64,000 nucleotides of DNA from positions 62,001-126,000 of the forward strand of contig CALUMJ010000002.1 of NCBI GenBank assembly GCA_944321715.1, in the 5' to 3' direction. This document shows, piece after piece, positions 1-11,288 of the stretch. This DNA is from an uncultured Muribaculaceae bacterium (GTDB lineage Bacteria; Bacteroidota; Bacteroidia; Bacteroidales; Muribaculaceae). The first letter of the stretch is position 1. Every line of letters starts with the position of its first letter. The position numbers were made by a program, and so were the translations under genes. Under the pieces are notes generated by a model. The model worked only from the letters and a program-made list of their open reading frames with translations, did no database searches and had not been told where the DNA came from.

Positions 1-792
1 TTGTTCAAGAGCTATTGCCATTGCCCTGCGTTCTTCAGCTTTAGCTTGAGCTATATTCTTATCGGCTTGAGCCTGGTCCATTTGCAGCATTGCGCCAATA
101 TTTTTGCCTATATCAATATCGGCAATGTCAATTGACAATATTTCAAATGCTGTTCCCGAATCCAAGCCTTTCTTTAATACTAATTTTGATATAGAATCGG
201 GGTTTTCCAAAACTTGTTTATGGCTTTCGGACGAACCTATTGACGAAACTATTCCCTCCCCTACACGAGCCAAAACAGTATCTTCACCAGCACCACCTAC
301 CAATTGGCGGATATTTGCTCTTACTGTAACACGGGCTTTTGTTATCAACTGAATGCCATCCTTTGCGACCGCAGTAACAGGAGGCGTATCAATGACTTTG
401 GGGTTTACCGACATTTGTACAGCTTGAAAAACATCTCGTCCGGCAAGGTCGATTGCTGTCGCCATTTTGAATCCGAGGTCGATATTGGCTTTAGCAGCAG
501 ACACCAATGCATGTACCACTTTTTCAACATTACCACCTGCAAGATAATGCGCCTCAAGGTCATCGCGGTTTACATCACTCAACCCAGCTTTATGAGCCTC
601 AATCATTGCTCGTACAATGACATTAGCTGGCACTTTTCTTATGCGCATTAAAAACAGTTGAATTAATGAGATTTTAACGCCCGACACTCTTGCCGATATC
701 CATAGGAAAAAAGGAACGTAATAAAAGAATATGCCTAACACTACCAATATAAGCAGTGCTACCAAAATTAAAGTTACTTCCATTCCAAACAT
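1..792 (-). CDS. floA: Flotillin-like protein FloA (SPFH family), C-terminus cut off by window edge
   Basis: The minus-strand frame stays open from ATG 792 to base 1, giving 264 residues without a stop. An N-terminal hydrophobic stretch (about residues 5-30) is followed by the SPFH/band-7 region, with segments such as [20 protein letters not shown] and [16 protein letters not shown], and then the start of an Ala/Glu-rich coiled coil ([12 protein letters not shown]). These closely match the FloA family as I remember it. FloA proteins are membrane scaffolds that form lipid-raft-like microdomains. A second ATG at 783 would also serve; 792 lies only 7 bases after the upstream TPR gene's stop, so the two genes are probably co-transcribed. 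Family assignment is secure, the exact start is not, and roughly the last fifth of the protein lies outside the window. Confidence 0.93.
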   Translation of the reverse strand, partial: MFGMEVTLILVALLILVVLGIFFYYVPFFLWISARVSGVKISLIQLFLMRIRKVPANVIVRAMIEAHKAGLSDVNRDDLEAHYLAGGNVEKVVHALVSAAKANIDLGFKMATAIDLAGRDVFQAVQMSVNPKVIDTPPVTAVAKDGIQLITKARVTVRANIRQLVGGAGEDTVLARVGEGIVSSIGSSESHKQVLENPDSISKLVLKKGLDSGTAFEILSIDIADIDIGKNIGAMLQMDQAQADKNIAQAKAEERRAMAIALEQ

Positions 793-799
793 AATATTT

Positions 800-2227
800 T
801 TATTTTTTAATTTCTAATTTCCTTATTGCATTCTCTATCTGCATAATTTCTTCGGGGTAATTATCAACCTTCTTCTCCAATCTTAGAATTTCTCGGCTCA
901 AGGCCTCACGCTGAACGTCAGACACCTTGGAATATTGAATACGGAGTCTTTTTAATCGCACTTCATCGTCCGATTGATTTTGACGAGCAATTAAGAGATC
1001 TTCCATCCTATGCCGTGCTTCAGAATTTTTAAAATCATCAAAATGTGTATAGGTTATACCATTTTTCAAATGAAACACGAAATCGACTTGTTCCTGAGTG
1101 TCAACCCTTGTAATCGCATTAATTTCTTCCAATTTATCGCTATAATCATTATCTCCCCACGTCGCTTTAATATTTGTGATTTTTGCATAAGATGCAAGAT
1201 TTAAATCATCTGGACTATAATTGACACGCACCGAATTAGGGACATACACGTATATAGTCACCATGCCTGGAATTTGATTACGGTCAGTCGCCCACCAGCC
1301 GACACCAGTAAATTCATCAATAACAAGCATATAGTCATCAAATGGGGAATTAAATGGCATACCTACATTTTGCGGCGAATAAAATTTCCCACTTTCCGAG
1401 TCTTTTCGACTGATGAAAATATCATATCCCCCTATCGACCCTTCGCCATTATTGGCATAATAAAGAGTCAAGCCATCCGACATCATAAACGGATATGACG
1501 AATCGCCGTCAATATTTATCGCATCATCAAGTACGACAGCCTTATCCCAACTTCCATCATATAATTTTTGAATTTCATAAATATGTTTACGGCCAATTGT
1601 GTCTATGTCGTTATAAGCATCCATGCCCCACAACATCCTAAATTTGCTTTCAGGTTCAAACACGATAGCAGCACTATCTGCTATTTGGAAAGGAAGAACA
1701 CTCTTATCATTTAATGTTCCAGCTCCCGATGAAATGCGGTAATATTTAAAAAAACTATCTTTGTCAACCACTATGCTATCGATTATTGCAATCTTTTCCA
1801 CATGGTCGAGCATAATTTTTGCATTCATAAATCGGGCTTCATCTTTTTGTGCTTCTTCAGGAACATCTTTCTTTAACCGCTTCAATTCGGTTTCATATTG
1901 TGTAAACAGTTTCGTACCACCATCAAAATCATAATTATAGAAGTCTATCATTGCCAAATACCTATAGGCTTCAACGACTTTCCTTGACTTGGCATATTCA
2001 AGATATTTTACTGCTTCGTCATAACGGCCAAGTTTATAAAGACTCACGCCAATCCACTGGTTTACCGACGCATTGCGTTTATTCTTTTTATATTGCTCTT
2101 GGAGCAAGGGCAATGCTGCCGCATAATCGCCCGACAAATAAACTTTCTTTGCCTCTTCAAGTGTTGCACCATACGATAACAACACTGAGGCCATAAAAAA
2201 GATGAACAAAACAAGATTTTTCATCAT
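800..2227 (-). CDS. Exported TPR and PD40 (WD40-like beta-propeller) protein
   Basis: The 475-residue product begins with a signal peptide ([20 protein letters not shown]). Two to three tetratricopeptide-like helical repeats follow (about 22-125; for example [21 protein letters not shown]). PD40-type propeller blades lie around 240-330, shown by [17 protein letters not shown] and [11 protein letters not shown]. The last 70 residues are charged and predicted coiled coil. Similar TPR-PD40 proteins in Bacteroidota are periplasmic or outer-membrane associated, often with OmpA-type peptidoglycan-binding domains, but no OmpA domain is visible here. It has its own promoter at 2250-2280 and lies directly upstream of floA, suggesting an envelope role. 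The precise function is not known. Confidence 0.8.
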   Translation of the reverse strand: MMKNLVLFIFFMASVLLSYGATLEEAKKVYLSGDYAAALPLLQEQYKKNKRNASVNQWIGVSLYKLGRYDEAVKYLEYAKSRKVVEAYRYLAMIDFYNYDFDGGTKLFTQYETELKRLKKDVPEEAQKDEARFMNAKIMLDHVEKIAIIDSIVVDKDSFFKYYRISSGAGTLNDKSVLPFQIADSAAIVFEPESKFRMLWGMDAYNDIDTIGRKHIYEIQKLYDGSWDKAVVLDDAINIDGDSSYPFMMSDGLTLYYANNGEGSIGGYDIFISRKDSESGKFYSPQNVGMPFNSPFDDYMLVIDEFTGVGWWATDRNQIPGMVTIYVYVPNSVRVNYSPDDLNLASYAKITNIKATWGDNDYSDKLEEINAITRVDTQEQVDFVFHLKNGITYTHFDDFKNSEARHRMEDLLIARQNQSDDEVRLKRLRIQYSKVSDVQREALSREILRLEKKVDNYPEEIMQIENAIRKLEIKK

Positions 2228-2249
2228 GGCTTATATAACTTAATAAGTC

Positions 2250-2280
2250 CAAAAATAACCAATTAATTTGTCTTGACAAA
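2250..2280 (-). promoter_or_regulatory. Promoter of the TPR/PD40-floA unit
   Basis: Read on the minus strand, a -33 TTTG (2277-2280) is separated by 19 bases from a -7 TATTTTTG (2250-2257). This matches the Bacteroidota consensus TTTG-N19-21-TAnnTTTG. Transcription would start roughly 17 bases before the ATG at 2227. Confidence 0.65.
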
Positions 2281-2339
2281 ATAATTATTGCTGCCACCCC
2301 GACCTTTTTACACTCTTTAGGCAAATAGTTAAGGAAGAA

Positions 2340-4199
2340 TCAAAACATTTTGTTGATGCTATCTGTAGTTAATACATTTATTATCGTTTTGCCATCATGT
2401 GTGTAATTAGGCGTTTCGAGTTGAAGTAATTCGCTCAATAATGTTTCCATCTCTTGATGTGTCAAAGTTCTGCCATACGGTATTGCAGCTTTCTCGGCTA
2501 CGACAGATGCAATGTGTTCTTGTATTCGATTAGCAATAGCTTTGCCACCGTTAGAAACAGCATCTATCACTTGCAATAACAGGTCTTTCATATCTACACC
2601 TTCAACGCCAGCAGGCACACCGTTTATTGCCCAATCATTGCCACCAAGATTAGACAAGCTGAAGCCAACATCTTCCAATTCATCTTGTATATTTTCAAGC
2701 AATATTTGCTGGGATACCGATAATTGGAAAGTTTCGGGGAACATGACTCGCTGAGAAATAGAGCTTCGGCATGACATTTGCTTTAAGAAACGTTCCATCA
2801 ATACTCTGGAATGAGCCCTGTGTTGGTCAACTATCATCAGCCCCGACTTTACTTGCGACACTATGTATTTGCCACATATCTGCATGCAATCGGTGTTGTC
2901 AACATTGCCTACTGGCATAGCGCCGTCACTTTTTGTTTCAAACAGCGAATTATTACTATTGTTGTCAAAATCAGTATCACTACTGGCTTCATCATAGTCA
3001 TAACTCGTTTCTTTAGAGGCTTCAAACCTTTGATACAACTTTTCCCAATCCACAACAGGGTCAACCTTCTGCGAACTGCTGTTGTTAAAAGGATTATACG
3101 AAGTATCGACCTCTATTTTAGGGCTACTATGTTGCGATACATTTTTTTCTACATGGAAAATTGGTATATCAGGGGCATCATCAGTATCGAAATCTATTGA
3201 GGGAACTGTACTAAAACGACCTAAAGATTCTTTTACTGCTGCCGTTAGAATTTGCCAAATTGGTAATTCATTCTCAAATTTAATTTCTGTTTTTGTCGGA
3301 TGAATATTTACGTCTATTGTTTCAGGGTCAACCGAAAAATATAAAAAATAATTCGGCTGCGTGCTTTCGGGTATTAATTGTTCGTAACCCGACAATATTG
3401 CTTTATGAAAATACGGATGACGCATGTATCGACCATTGACAAAAAAGTATTGCAAGAAGTTTCTCTTACGTGCATCTTCAGGTTTACTAACAAATCCTTC
3501 TATTCTGACCAATGTTGTATCAAGCGAAATTGGAATAAGTTGGTTCTCCATCTTATTGCCAAATAGTTGCAATATGCGCTGTTTGATGTTTCCTGATTGC
3601 AGCTTGTACATCATACTGTCATTGTGATACATAGTGAATTCTACAGTAGGATTGACCAATGCCAAACGTTCAAACTCCCTCACAATATTTGACAATTCTA
3701 TTTTTGTAGCTTTCAAGAATTTACGCCGAGCAGGAACATTGAAGAAAAGATTCTTTACCATGAAATTACAGCCTACCGGACACACGTCAGCTTCTTGGCT
3801 TTCACACTTAGAGCCACTGATGCAAATGTGCGTTCCTATTTCATTTCCTTTCTTTGTGGTCCGCAATTCAAGTTGCGACACTGCGGCGATAGAAGCCAAT
3901 GCCTCGCCCCTGAATCCCATTGTGTGCAACGAAAACAAATCAGCAGCTTCACGTATTTTCGATGTCGAATGCCGTTCAAATGCCAGCCGCGCATCGGTAT
4001 CACTCATGCCATCGCCATTGTCAATCACTTGGATGAGAGTTTTACCTGCATCTTTTAATATTATGGTAATATTATCGGCATGAGCATCGATAGAATTTTC
4101 GACCAATTCTTTGATTACCGATGCTGGCCGTTGTATTACTTCGCCAGCCGCAATTTGATTTGCAACCGAATCGGGCAATAATTTTATTACGTCACTCAT
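2340..4199 (-). CDS. mutL: DNA mismatch repair protein MutL
   Basis: 619 residues from ATG 4199; the frame extends to a TTG at 4214, but MSDVIKLLPDSV is the typical MutL beginning. The GHKL ATPase motifs are intact: VANQIAAGEVIQRPASV with the catalytic Glu in KELVENSIDA, DNGDGM, and GFRGEAL. An acidic linker with little conservation covers about 340-440. The C-terminal dimerisation domain has DQHRAHSRVLMER at about 458, where nuclease-active MutL proteins have DQHAxxExxxxE. The further metal-site motifs (ACR and CPHGRP) are replaced by AEKAAIPYG and THDGKT. MutL couples MutS mismatch recognition to strand removal. It sits 24 bases downstream of the ostA-like gene, in the same probable operon. 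Confidence 0.96.
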   Translation of the reverse strand: MSDVIKLLPDSVANQIAAGEVIQRPASVIKELVENSIDAHADNITIILKDAGKTLIQVIDNGDGMSDTDARLAFERHSTSKIREAADLFSLHTMGFRGEALASIAAVSQLELRTTKKGNEIGTHICISGSKCESQEADVCPVGCNFMVKNLFFNVPARRKFLKATKIELSNIVREFERLALVNPTVEFTMYHNDSMMYKLQSGNIKQRILQLFGNKMENQLIPISLDTTLVRIEGFVSKPEDARKRNFLQYFFVNGRYMRHPYFHKAILSGYEQLIPESTQPNYFLYFSVDPETIDVNIHPTKTEIKFENELPIWQILTAAVKESLGRFSTVPSIDFDTDDAPDIPIFHVEKNVSQHSSPKIEVDTSYNPFNNSSSQKVDPVVDWEKLYQRFEASKETSYDYDEASSDTDFDNNSNNSLFETKSDGAMPVGNVDNTDCMQICGKYIVSQVKSGLMIVDQHRAHSRVLMERFLKQMSCRSSISQRVMFPETFQLSVSQQILLENIQDELEDVGFSLSNLGGNDWAINGVPAGVEGVDMKDLLLQVIDAVSNGGKAIANRIQEHIASVVAEKAAIPYGRTLTHQEMETLLSELLQLETPNYTHDGKTIINVLTTDSINKMF

Positions 4200-4223
4200 A
4201 ATCTTTTTATGCAATTAACTTCA

Positions 4224-5894
4224 CTAATTACGGTGGACTCGCCTGTTATTTGTAGGAGCATTAAACAGCTCTTCCATTTCTTTTGGTATGATAAAAATAT
4301 CATCGGGAGATTGCGGCCTTAATACATCATACCATGCAAATCCCGCCAAGTAATATTGCGATTTTTTTGCCAAATAAAGCGGCGTTACATTGCCCGTTAC
4401 TTCTGGCCACATGGTAATCTTATCTATTTCCTGCTTTGGCTTCAATAGCAGAATCATGTAACTACTCTCTGCATCTACCAACTTATTATATGTCGAATCC
4501 TCTTCCATCGGGAACATGATTAATTGCACATTCCCATTCACGTCGAGTTGGCGCAATTCTTGATTTTTGAAATAAGCTTTCATCTCCTTACCAGACAATT
4601 GGTTGAAATAAACTTCTCCGATAAATTCAGCCATGAACCCATAGTCTGGCAACAGCGCATAATCGGCTGTAGAATCATTCATGTGAATATAAATAGAGTT
4701 GCCCGAGATTTGCCTTTCGCCACTCCAAAGGATTGCATGCCTATCCATATACAGCATTGAATCTCGCTGAACATAAGTCATTGAATCACACAATCCTTGT
4801 ATATTAAATCTGTAGAATCGCACATTTGGTTCGGCTATCATTACCCTTGAAGAATCTTCGAGCATGTGTGTACGTATTGTATCGCCATGTAAATATAAAG
4901 TGTCTCTACCATTTACTTCCCTTGCACGCGCCCTGTGCGTAGCAAATGATTTATTTTCTCGCTCATTATGAAAACCATAATTTCCATCAAGCAATGAGTT
5001 GTGAACCGAATCGGTAAGAAGCATATTGCCGAATGCTTCACCATAACCAGCATTCCGGTCATAATACAGAGTATCACCTGTGAGCTTAATCCCATTATTC
5101 CCTACAAGCAACGAACGGTCAAACAATGTGGCTTTATCAGCTTCGGTATCGTACCATCCTCGTTGTGAATATATTACATTACTATCCGACACGATTGTCG
5201 TTGGGCCAACTATATCGGCGATATGCGTACTTGTATTATAATGCAGCGTATCTGTGCGCATGACATATTTGTCATTTATCAACTCCACATCGAAAAGGAA
5301 CTCTGCGTCTTTAGTATCAGGGTCATATTGTCCGTAAACCGACACTAATTCGTTTTCACTGTCCACAATGCGTCCCCCATCAAAATAATATCCGAGGTTC
5401 TCAATCATATCATAATCAAGGCTGTCGGTATATAAGGTCATGTCCTTGTTTTCGAGCCTTACATTATGCCGCAGTTGCGCTATTTCGTCTGTGCCACTGT
5501 AATACATAACATCTGAATATACAAACAACGTATCACCTTGATTCATCTTAACATTACCAAAAGCGTCAAGTGAATTGCTGGCATCATAAAAATACGCACT
5601 ATCACAATACATGAACACACCTTCCTTTCTGAAGACCACATTGCCACGCAAAATTTGGTATTCCGTGCTCACTTTTTCATCGGCTACAAGATAGTCAGCA
5701 TGCTCCAAGAATACTTTATTCTTTTGTCGTCTGTCGGCCAATGGTACTTGAGGAGCTATGGTTCGATTATCTCCTCCGTTTTGTGCCCAAGCATTGCCGC
5801 TAAATATAACATCACATAAAGAAACAGCCAAAAGGCATAAAGTCGCAATTAAGACTTTATGCCTAAGTGTGTTTAGTGCCTTTTTTAAAAACAT
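4224..5894 (-). CDS. OstA-like protein (LptA/LptD N-terminal beta-jellyroll family)
   Basis: The 556-residue protein has an N-terminal export signal (hydrophobic about 14-35, ending ...NAWAQ). It then carries many repeats of the OstA/LptA beta-strand pattern, such as GNVVFRKEGVFMYCDSAYFYD, GNVKMNQGDTLFVYSDVMYYSG and LTGDTLYYDRNAGYGEAFGN. This fold binds lipid A and moves lipopolysaccharide across the periplasm. At more than 500 residues it is much longer than E. coli LptA (185) and lacks the LptD barrel, which is the form annotated as OstA-like in Bacteroidota. It follows the surA-like gene by 18 bases and precedes mutL. The role in LPS transport is inferred from the fold and from the chaperone genes upstream. 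Confidence 0.85.
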   Translation of the reverse strand: MFLKKALNTLRHKVLIATLCLLAVSLCDVIFSGNAWAQNGGDNRTIAPQVPLADRRQKNKVFLEHADYLVADEKVSTEYQILRGNVVFRKEGVFMYCDSAYFYDASNSLDAFGNVKMNQGDTLFVYSDVMYYSGTDEIAQLRHNVRLENKDMTLYTDSLDYDMIENLGYYFDGGRIVDSENELVSVYGQYDPDTKDAEFLFDVELINDKYVMRTDTLHYNTSTHIADIVGPTTIVSDSNVIYSQRGWYDTEADKATLFDRSLLVGNNGIKLTGDTLYYDRNAGYGEAFGNMLLTDSVHNSLLDGNYGFHNERENKSFATHRARAREVNGRDTLYLHGDTIRTHMLEDSSRVMIAEPNVRFYRFNIQGLCDSMTYVQRDSMLYMDRHAILWSGERQISGNSIYIHMNDSTADYALLPDYGFMAEFIGEVYFNQLSGKEMKAYFKNQELRQLDVNGNVQLIMFPMEEDSTYNKLVDAESSYMILLLKPKQEIDKITMWPEVTGNVTPLYLAKKSQYYLAGFAWYDVLRPQSPDDIFIIPKEMEELFNAPTNNRRVHRN

Positions 5895-5912
5895 TTTTTA
5901 GTAAGTACGTTT

Positions 5913-7268
5913 TCAATTATTGTTCAACCAATCATACTGGAACTCACAATTTCGCCACCCTTCTTCGATTCTGACATACGTTTCTTTTTGCTTCTTTTTA
6001 ATCCATTCCTCTATTACACGAGCCTTTTCACTATTTTCAAACATATTGCGAATCATTTGATAATCTTCGCTCAAGTTTGCTTTATGCCCTTCAATGCGAT
6101 TTTTAAGTTTTACAATCGCAACTACTTCTTTATTATTACTTTGGTCAATCATTATAAAAGGTTTGGAAATCTCGTTTACTTGTAACGTGTCAACCACTTT
6201 GGCAATTTCTTGTGGAAGAGCCGACATTTCAAACCGTGTGCCACCAGCGCGTTGGTTGGCCATTATACCATTATTGTTTTTAGTGTTTTTGTCTTGCGAA
6301 ATATATTGTGCTCCTATTTCAAACGAAAATTTGTTTGCCACTATATCATTTCTTATCGAATCGAGCCTATTTAAAGCATCAGTCAAGTCCTTATCCGACA
6401 CCTTGGGACGCAACAAGATATGGCGAGTGTTAATGCGGTCGCCACGTTTCTCTATCAATTGTATTATGTGGAAGCCAAATTCAGTTTCTACTATTTTTGA
6501 CACTTTTTTCGTGTCATTCAAGTTGAATGCCACACTGGCATATTCAGGTACCAATTCGCCACGTCCTTTAAAACCAATTTCTCCTCCATATACCGACGAG
6601 CCATCTTCTGAATACAATATGGCCAATGTCGAGAAATCACTCTCGCCCGAATTAACACGATTGGTATAATCGCGAAGCCTTGCTTTCACATCGTCAATCT
6701 CTTGCTGTGGTATGACTGGATTCAATGTTATAATTTGCACTTCCACTTGCAAAGGCACAAATGGAATGCTATCTGCCGACAATGATGAAAAATATTTCCT
6801 AACGTCCGATGGTGTCGCCTTAATATCGGCTGTCAAGCTTCGTTGCACTTCCTGAATTGAATATTGGTCGCGAATGACATCCATCATTTGTTCCCGGAGT
6901 TCAGGGAGTGGTTTACGAAAATACTCTTCTACCTTTTCTTTTGAACCAAGATTAGCTATAAAATAATTTATACGACTATCAGCCTGCTGCATTACCATAG
7001 CATCTTGCACTTCTACAGTATCAAGTTTTGCTTGGTGCAAAAAAAGTTTATTAACAGCAATCTGTTCCGGTATAACACAGTATGGATTACCGTCCATCGA
7101 TTGCCGTTCATATTGCATTTGCATATATTGTTCTTCGATTTCCGATTTATATATTGGCTCATCACCGACGACCCAAGCGACCTCTTCTATGATATTGTTT
7201 TGTGCGCTTGTTGCCATGATTGTGGCAATCGTTAATAATACTGTTGAATATAATCTCATTTTTATCAT
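5913..7268 (-). CDS. Periplasmic peptidyl-prolyl isomerase/chaperone, SurA-like (two parvulin domains)
   Basis: 451 residues with a signal peptide (MRLYSTVLLTIATIMATSAQ; the start may be M1 or M4). An N-terminal SurA-type helical domain opens with VAWVVGDEPIYKSEIEEQ. A well-conserved parvulin (PpiC) domain covers about 175-275 (ILYSEDGSSVYGGEIGFKGRGELVPEY and ETEFGFHIIQL). A second, weaker parvulin domain begins at RHILLRPKVS and runs to about 385, where NNGIMANQRAG replaces the usual G-G-L-G pattern. SurA proteins escort unfolded outer-membrane proteins through the periplasm. It heads a probable operon with the OstA-like gene and mutL, so its partner is probably the outer-membrane assembly machinery. 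Confidence 0.88.
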   Translation of the reverse strand: MIKMRLYSTVLLTIATIMATSAQNNIIEEVAWVVGDEPIYKSEIEEQYMQMQYERQSMDGNPYCVIPEQIAVNKLFLHQAKLDTVEVQDAMVMQQADSRINYFIANLGSKEKVEEYFRKPLPELREQMMDVIRDQYSIQEVQRSLTADIKATPSDVRKYFSSLSADSIPFVPLQVEVQIITLNPVIPQQEIDDVKARLRDYTNRVNSGESDFSTLAILYSEDGSSVYGGEIGFKGRGELVPEYASVAFNLNDTKKVSKIVETEFGFHIIQLIEKRGDRINTRHILLRPKVSDKDLTDALNRLDSIRNDIVANKFSFEIGAQYISQDKNTKNNNGIMANQRAGGTRFEMSALPQEIAKVVDTLQVNEISKPFIMIDQSNNKEVVAIVKLKNRIEGHKANLSEDYQMIRNMFENSEKARVIEEWIKKKQKETYVRIEEGWRNCEFQYDWLNNN

Positions 7269-7297
7269 TATAATTGATATTGTTTTAAGTTCTTGCT

Positions 7298-7327
7298 TTA
7301 TGACATAACCATTATATTATGTCATAA
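7298..7327. promoter_or_regulatory. Paired palindromes TTATGACATAA / TTATGTCATAA in the surA-like leader
   Basis: Two copies of an 11-base palindrome of form TTATGwCATAA lie at 7298-7308 and 7317-7327, centres 19 bases apart. They sit between the -7 box at 7339-7346 and the start codon at 7268. They could be a repressor or activator operator, or form an RNA hairpin. A third copy is at 23398-23408. No regulator is identified. Confidence 0.4.
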
Positions 7328-7338
7328 GTTCTATTGTG

Positions 7339-7346
7339 CAAAGATA
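7339..7346 (-). promoter_or_regulatory. -7 element of the surA-like/ostA-like/mutL operon
   Basis: TATCTTTG on the minus strand matches TAnnTTTG exactly. No clear -33 TTTG is seen at the right spacing. The start codon is about 70 bases downstream, leaving room for the paired palindromes. Confidence 0.45.
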
Positions 7347-7419
7347 TGCGTTTTTCGTTATTGTTTCTACCACAAATTTCTATTTTCGTATTTTTTACCA
7401 TTATCACATACAACTCCGA

Positions 7420-7469
7420 TTTTGGCATAATAAAAGCTGCCCTCGGCATTAATAAACCAGGACAGCTTT
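7420..7469 (-). terminator. Intrinsic terminator after the 639-residue PPIase gene
   Basis: On the minus strand an 11-bp stem AAAGCTGTCCT / AGGGCAGCTTT (7459-7469 with 7433-7443, one G-U pair) encloses a 15-base loop and is followed by TTATTATG. It separates this gene from the surA-like operon downstream. Confidence 0.7.
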
Positions 7470-7494
7470 CATTGCACATACATTATGCGACAAG

Positions 7495-9414
7495 TTATTT
7501 CACTTTTTTCAAAACCTTTTTATTGATTTTTACTTTATATTTTCCCTTTAACTGAGCTACCCATTGAGCCTCCAATTCATTTTGGTAATCCGAAGCGACC
7601 TGCCCCCTTACGTCCGACATTTCTTCAGGCTGGTCAATCAACCTTCCTTCAAATTCAAAATATATTGGCAGACGTCCAACAGAGTTGGGCTTTTTCCCAT
7701 TAAACTTCAATTCATCGACAACAGGATTTTCTCCTTTTTTAGCCAAAATGCGTTCAATTCTAATATCACGTTTAAACTGCTTGCGCAATGTTTGGAACAA
7801 TGAATCGCGTTCAGTGGAATTTATGACATTGCGTATTTCATTAGCCAATGAATCATTTGCTGTATATATTATGTAACCTTTATATCGCGGTTCTGTCCAT
7901 TTATAGTCGCTCTTGTGTTCGGAGAAATACCTTTCCAGACCTTCAACATCCCTGTTAGCCTTATCCCATACATTTCTGTTGCTTATTTCAAACAACATCA
8001 TACCATCGTAATATTCATTTACCAAATTACGGAAATCGGGATATTTATCGTCAAGCCTGTTAATTTCATAACTTAGTATTTTCTCATCTGCTGTACTTTG
8101 CAACAATGTATTGATATACCCCAATATACCGTCTTTGCTTATTGTTAGTTTGGGGTTCATTTTTTCAAGCACCTCATTCGATGGAATCTTTTCGTTTGCG
8201 AATGAGAAAGCCTCACATTTCACATTGGCCTGCAAGGCACTGACAAATGTTGAGTCATATTTATCATATTTTTTGACCTCGGCCTTTACAAGTTCTAAAA
8301 ATTGCGGGTTATCTTTATACCCTAATTCCTGTTTTAATTGCTTTATTTTTTCCTGTTGTGGCATAATAGCTCGTTCATCCCTTTTCATCATGCGCAAAAT
8401 ATTATCGCGGCATTCTTCAAATGATGATACAGTGCGGCTATCCAACTTTTTTACTATATGAATTCCATATTGAGTAGCAAACGGTTTGGATATGGAATCT
8501 TTTGCAAGAGCGAATGCCACCTGTTCAAATTCTGGAACCATACGGCCTGTTCCAAACCAGGGTAACTTACCTCCTTGAGCAGCAGAACCTGGGTCTTCCG
8601 ACTCATTACGAGCAACTTCTTCAAAATCAGCTCCTTTTTTCAGAACGTTATATATGCTATCCATAACAGTGGCTATTGCCGCTCTTGTCGAATCGTTTGC
8701 ATTCCGTGGATATAACTTTAAGATATGTTCAACCAATGCCTCACCTTGCGCAGGCCTCTTATCCAACACCCGTATCAAATGTACACCAACTTCGGTACGT
8801 ATTATAGCCATATCTCCGACTGGAGTATCATAAGCAGCCTTTTCGAAAGAGTACGGTGTCATACCGACAGTCATATATCCAAGTTTGCCCCTGTTGCGAA
8901 CAGCACTGCGATCTACAGAATATTTTACAGCCAAGTCGCCAAAATCTTCGCCATTTAAAATGCAGGTCTTTATGCTATCGAGCTTTGCAACGCTCTGTTC
9001 CATGTCATATTGCGGAACAGGAGGTAACATGATGTGTTCTACCGATACTTCATACTTCATTCGTTCATACGCTTCTTCAGCCAGCGCATTAATTACTGTA
9101 GTGTCCTGAAGATACGGCTCAGCCAGCTCGTTACGATAAGTTGTAAATTCTTTAATGAACGATGCTGTTGTGTCAATTCCAGCAGCTTTGGCATCTTCAA
9201 CCTTTAATTTATATGTGACAAATCTGTCAACATAGTCTTCAAGCGACTCTTTCTCAAGCTGTTGTTGGCTGTTCTTATGATATAAATATTCAAATTCAGA
9301 CAACTTCACGGCATTATCGCCAATTTCGATAAGTACCGGGTCTTTTTCGCCTGCCGATAGCGACAAGAAGCCCAACAAGGCAATAGGTAATGTTAACAAT
9401 CTAATTGTTCTCAT
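7495..9414 (-). CDS. Periplasmic PpiC-type peptidyl-prolyl isomerase, large form
   Basis: 639 residues from ATG 9414 (a TTG at 9426 is also in frame). The N-terminus is a signal sequence (MRTIRLLTLPIALLGFLSLSAG). A helical region (about 20-120) is followed by two parvulin domains: about 122-225 (HIMLPP, VDRSAVRNRGKLGYMTVGMTPYSF, EVGVHLIRVLDKRPA) and about 230-335 (HILKLYP, GSAAQGGKLPWFGTGRMVPEF, YGIHIVKKLD). The remaining 300 residues are mostly helical and may hold a degenerate third domain near residue 530. It is a probable folding factor for exported proteins. It lies upstream of the surA-like gene, separated from it by a terminator, so the two are likely separate transcription units. Confidence 0.85.
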   Translation of the reverse strand: MRTIRLLTLPIALLGFLSLSAGEKDPVLIEIGDNAVKLSEFEYLYHKNSQQQLEKESLEDYVDRFVTYKLKVEDAKAAGIDTTASFIKEFTTYRNELAEPYLQDTTVINALAEEAYERMKYEVSVEHIMLPPVPQYDMEQSVAKLDSIKTCILNGEDFGDLAVKYSVDRSAVRNRGKLGYMTVGMTPYSFEKAAYDTPVGDMAIIRTEVGVHLIRVLDKRPAQGEALVEHILKLYPRNANDSTRAAIATVMDSIYNVLKKGADFEEVARNESEDPGSAAQGGKLPWFGTGRMVPEFEQVAFALAKDSISKPFATQYGIHIVKKLDSRTVSSFEECRDNILRMMKRDERAIMPQQEKIKQLKQELGYKDNPQFLELVKAEVKKYDKYDSTFVSALQANVKCEAFSFANEKIPSNEVLEKMNPKLTISKDGILGYINTLLQSTADEKILSYEINRLDDKYPDFRNLVNEYYDGMMLFEISNRNVWDKANRDVEGLERYFSEHKSDYKWTEPRYKGYIIYTANDSLANEIRNVINSTERDSLFQTLRKQFKRDIRIERILAKKGENPVVDELKFNGKKPNSVGRLPIYFEFEGRLIDQPEEMSDVRGQVASDYQNELEAQWVAQLKGKYKVKINKKVLKKVK

Positions 9415-9583
9415 GTTGTTCGTCAATTGTTTTTACATATACATTTTACGCTACTTCTTATAACGTAACTTTTAGTCCAAAAATTATGTACTATATTCTT
9501 TTGGTCAAAAATAAATGCGCAACGCTACTATCTATAGATATAGATTATAGAATCACGCATTCATTTATGTTGTAAAATACCAA

Positions 9584-11083
<1,500 letters not shown>

Positions 11084-11243
11084 TTATGTATTAAAAGATG
11101 CATTAGCCGATTGAAACTTTACAGAACCTATTTTCAACCAAGCGACATCTTAGTTACATCATTATTGCCTACAAATTTACTAATAATTATAATTTTAGAT
11201 TGTAGGTGATGTCCGTTTTAATGTTTTATAACATCATTAATAT

Positions 11244-11282
11244 CAAAAAAATGGAGTATAGAAGATAATCTATTACTCCATT
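11244..11282 (-). terminator. Intrinsic terminator downstream of recQ
   Basis: On the minus strand AATGGAGT pairs with ACTCCATT, and after one bulged A, ATAGA pairs with TCTAT around a six-base loop. Seven T residues follow (the A run at 11244-11250 on the plus strand). It lies 7 bases after the recQ stop. Confidence 0.8.
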
Positions 11283-11288
11283 AATTGG

